A stretch of 64,000 nt of DNA from Alitta virens (Eukaryota > Annelida > Polychaeta > Phyllodocida > Nereididae). The notes under the pieces were generated by a model. It saw nothing but the letters and a program-made list of their open reading frames with translations, was not told the origin of the DNA and did no database searches. Shown one piece after another: positions 62,106-64,000 of the stretch (position 1 is its first letter; each line of letters opens with the position of its first letter). A program made the translations under genes and the position numbers. The stretch covers positions 10,228,370 through 10,292,369 of the forward strand of contig OW028579.1 in NCBI GenBank assembly GCA_932294295.1. The letters are read 5' to 3'.

Positions 62106-64000
62106 GTGAACAAAAGGTGTGAACAACAAACCCAAAAAAGGTGTGAACAACAAACCCAAAAAAGGTGTGAACAACAAACCAAAAAAAGGTGTGAACAACA
62201 AACCAAAAAAGGTGTGAACAAAAGGTGTGAACAACAAACCCAAAAAAGGTGTGAACAACAAACCCAAAAAAGGTGTGAACAACAAACTCAAAAAAGGTGT
62301 GAACAACAAACCCAAAAAAGGTGTGAACAACAAACCAAAAAAAGGTGTGAACAACAAACCCAAAAAAGGTGTGAACAACAAACCAAAAAAAGGTGTGAAC
62401 AACAAACCAAAAAAGGTGTGAACAACAAACCAAACAAGGTGTGAACAACAAACCAAAAAAAGGTGTGAACAACAAACCAAAAAAAGGTGTGAACAACAAA
62501 CCAAAAAAAGGTGTGAACAACAAACCAAAAAAAGGTGTGAACAACAAACCAAAAAAGGTGTGAACAACAAACCAAAAAAGGTGTGAACAACAAACCCAAA
62601 AAAGGTGTGAACAACAAACCAAAAAAAGGTGTGAACAACAAACCAAAAAAGGTGTGAACAAAAGGTGTGAACAACAAACCCAAAAAAGGTGTGAACAACA
62701 AACCCAAAAAAGGTGTGAACAACAAACCAAAAAAAGGTGTGAACAACAAACCAAAAAAGGTGTGAACAAAAGGTGTGAACAACAAACCCAAAAAAGGTGT
62801 GAACAACAAACCCAAAAAAGGTGTGAACAACAAACTCAAAAAAGGTGTGAACAACAAACCCAAAAAAGGTGTGAACAACAAACCAAAAAAAGGTGTGAAC
62901 AACAAACCCAAAAAAGGTGTGAACAACAAACCAAAAAAAGGTGTGAACAACAAACCAAAAAAAGGTGTTAACAACAAACCCAAAAAAGGTGTGAACAACA
63001 AACCAAAAAAAGGTGTGAACAACAAACCAAAAAAAGGTGTGAACAACAAACCCAAAAAAGGTGTGAACAACAAACCAAAAAAAGGCGTGAACAACAAACC
63101 CAAAAAAGGTGTGAACAACAAACCAAAAAAAGGTGTGAACAACAAACCCAAAAAAGGTGTGAACAACAAACCAAAAAAAGGTGTGAACAACAAACCCAAA
63201 AAAGGTGTGAACAACAAACCAAAAAAAGGTGTGAACAACACACCAAAAAAGGTGTGAACAACAAACCAAAAAAAGGTGTGAACAACAAACCAAAAAGGTG
63301 TGAACAACAAACCAAAAAAGGTGTGAACAACAAACCAAAAAAGGTGTGAACAACAAACCAAAAAAAGGTGTGAACAACAAACCAAAAAAAGGTGTGAACA
63401 ACAAACCAAAAAAAGGTGTGAACAACAAACCAAAAAAGGTGTGAACAACAAACCAAAAAAAGGTGTGAACAACAAACCAAAAAAAGGTGCCAACAACAAA
63501 CCAAAAAAAGGTGTGAACAACAAACCAAAAAAAGGTGTGAACAACAAACCAAAAAAAGGTGTGAACAACAAACCAAAAAAGGTGTGAACAACAAACCAAA
63601 AAAGGTGTGAACAACAAACCCAAAAAAGGTGTGAACAACAAACCAAAAAAAGGTGTGAACAACAAACCAAAAAAGGTGTGAACAAAAGGTGTGAACAACA
63701 AACCCAAAAAAGGTGTGAACAACAAACCCAAAAAAGGTGTGAACAACAAACCAAAAAAAGGTGTGAACAACAAACCAAAAAAGGTGTGAACAAAAGGTGT
63801 GAACAACAAACCCAAAAAAGGTGTGAACAACAAACCCAAAAAAGGTGTGAACAACAAACTCAAAAAAGGTGTGAACAACAAACCCAAAAAAGGTGTGAAC
63901 AACAAACCAAAAAAAGGTGTGAACAACAAACCCAAAAAAGGTGTGAACAACAAACCAAAAAAAGGTGTGAACAACAAACCAAAAAAGGTGTGAACAACAA
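62106..64000 (+). repeat. Three copies of a block marked by AACTC (offsets 548 and 1,024 bp)
   Basis: The rare unit with T at position 17 (AAACTCAAAAAAGG) occurs at 62,287, 62,835 and 63,859, each following a 13-bp unit and two type B units. The third copy runs off the window end. A GTTAAC unit at 62,967 and a GGCGTG unit near 63,085 lie in the second copy, and ACACACC near 63,238 links it to 53,389, 55,386 and 60,279. Confidence 0.87.

Larger units (their letters stand above)
1..64000 (+). repeat. 24-bp tandem satellite array spanning the whole window
   Basis: Every line of sequence is made of a monomer reading GGTGTGAACAACAAACC plus seven A (24 bp). Common variants have C or G at position 18, one fewer A (23 bp), or an internal deletion leaving 13 bp. 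The window begins in the middle of one unit (a CCAAACAA-type end) and stops in the middle of another, so the array is longer than 64 kb on both sides. The consensus has 33% G+C, no CpG, and a strong A bias on the + strand, with T only at positions 3 and 5. No unique DNA interrupts it. Such arrays are typical of eukaryotic heterochromatin, but the locus and species are not identifiable from sequence alone. In six frames the + strand reads GVNNKPKK or CEQQTKKR repeats or hits TGA; the - strand has no stop in the consensus. I regard all of these frames as non-coding. Confidence 0.98.

Noticed and set aside
1..64000. CRISPR array
   Set aside because: Units are contiguous with no unique spacers; variation is by point change and unit length only, and there are no cas-like genes.
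1..64000. Telomere or iteron-type replication origin
   Set aside because: The unit is not a G-rich telomere-like repeat and has no G triplets for quadruplexes. Iteron clusters are tens to hundreds of bases beside a replication gene, not 64 kb without one.
1..64000. CRP-like sites from TGTGA
   Set aside because: A CRP site needs TGTGA and TCACA in inverted order on the same strand; the + strand has only the TGTGA half in direct repeats.
1..64000. CENP-B box
   Set aside because: The motif needs TTCG and CGGG cores; neither is present in the consensus or in the variants I saw.
1..64000. Previously undescribed gene system hidden in the array
   Set aside because: I looked for any stretch departing from the monomer on both strands and found only single-base changes and unit-length changes. 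Nothing supports an operon, RNA gene or mobile element.

Overview
The whole 64 kb window is one uninterrupted tandem repeat: a 24-bp minisatellite/satellite array that runs off both ends. The consensus monomer on the + strand is GGTGTGAACAACAAACC followed by seven A. I found no unique sequence, credible gene, RNA gene, mobile element or CRISPR array. At 23-24 bp per unit there are roughly 2,700 monomers (an estimate from length, not a count). An array this long, A-rich (consensus 14 A, 4 C, 4 G, 2 T) and with nested higher-order repeats suggests a eukaryotic chromosome, such as a centromeric, pericentromeric, subtelomeric or other heterochromatic block. I do not recognise the monomer and cannot name the organism.

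The monomer varies in a few fixed ways. Position 18 is A (type A, CCA plus A6), C (type B, CCC plus A6) or, less often, G. Positions 5-6 are TG, CG, CC, TA or TT. Loss of one A gives a 23-bp unit, and an internal 11-bp deletion gives a 13-bp unit (GGTGTGAACAAAA). Rarer markers are AAAGC, AAATGG, CCAAACAAGG, CAATCC, GGTGAACAC and AAACACAAAAAGG. The order of these variants works as a barcode and shows segmental duplications of about 0.5-4 kb at many scales.

Layout: 1-1,057, a 652-bp repeat; 1,058-2,960, irregular; 2,960-9,300, copies offset by 1,464, 1,417 and 1,740 bp; 10,295-15,041, interleaved copies offset by 3,826 and 1,920 bp; 15.0-17.7 kb, long pure 24-mer runs with HpaI-type (GTTAAC) pentamers; 18.1-41.2 kb, a higher-order family of twelve marker-bearing copies, 1.2-3.9 kb apart; 41.2-43.0 kb, a 1,180-bp repeat; 44.3-51.4 kb, a 2.7-kb block duplicated at 4,387 bp, with an 848-bp tandem duplication between; 50.8-52.0 kb, a 620-bp tandem duplication; 52.1-60.3 kb, copies offset by 2,318, 1,997, 1,697 and 6,890 bp and a cluster of 120-bp pentamers; 62.1-64.0 kb, three copies of one barcode.

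The very long reading frames, including one above 13,000 codons on the minus strand, follow from the monomer: its reverse complement has no TAA, TAG or TGA in any frame. They are not evidence of proteins. The points most worth following are the exact T-box half-site (AGGTGTGA) in almost every monomer, the clustering of variation at two places in the monomer, and the high identity of some distant copies, which implies recent amplification.
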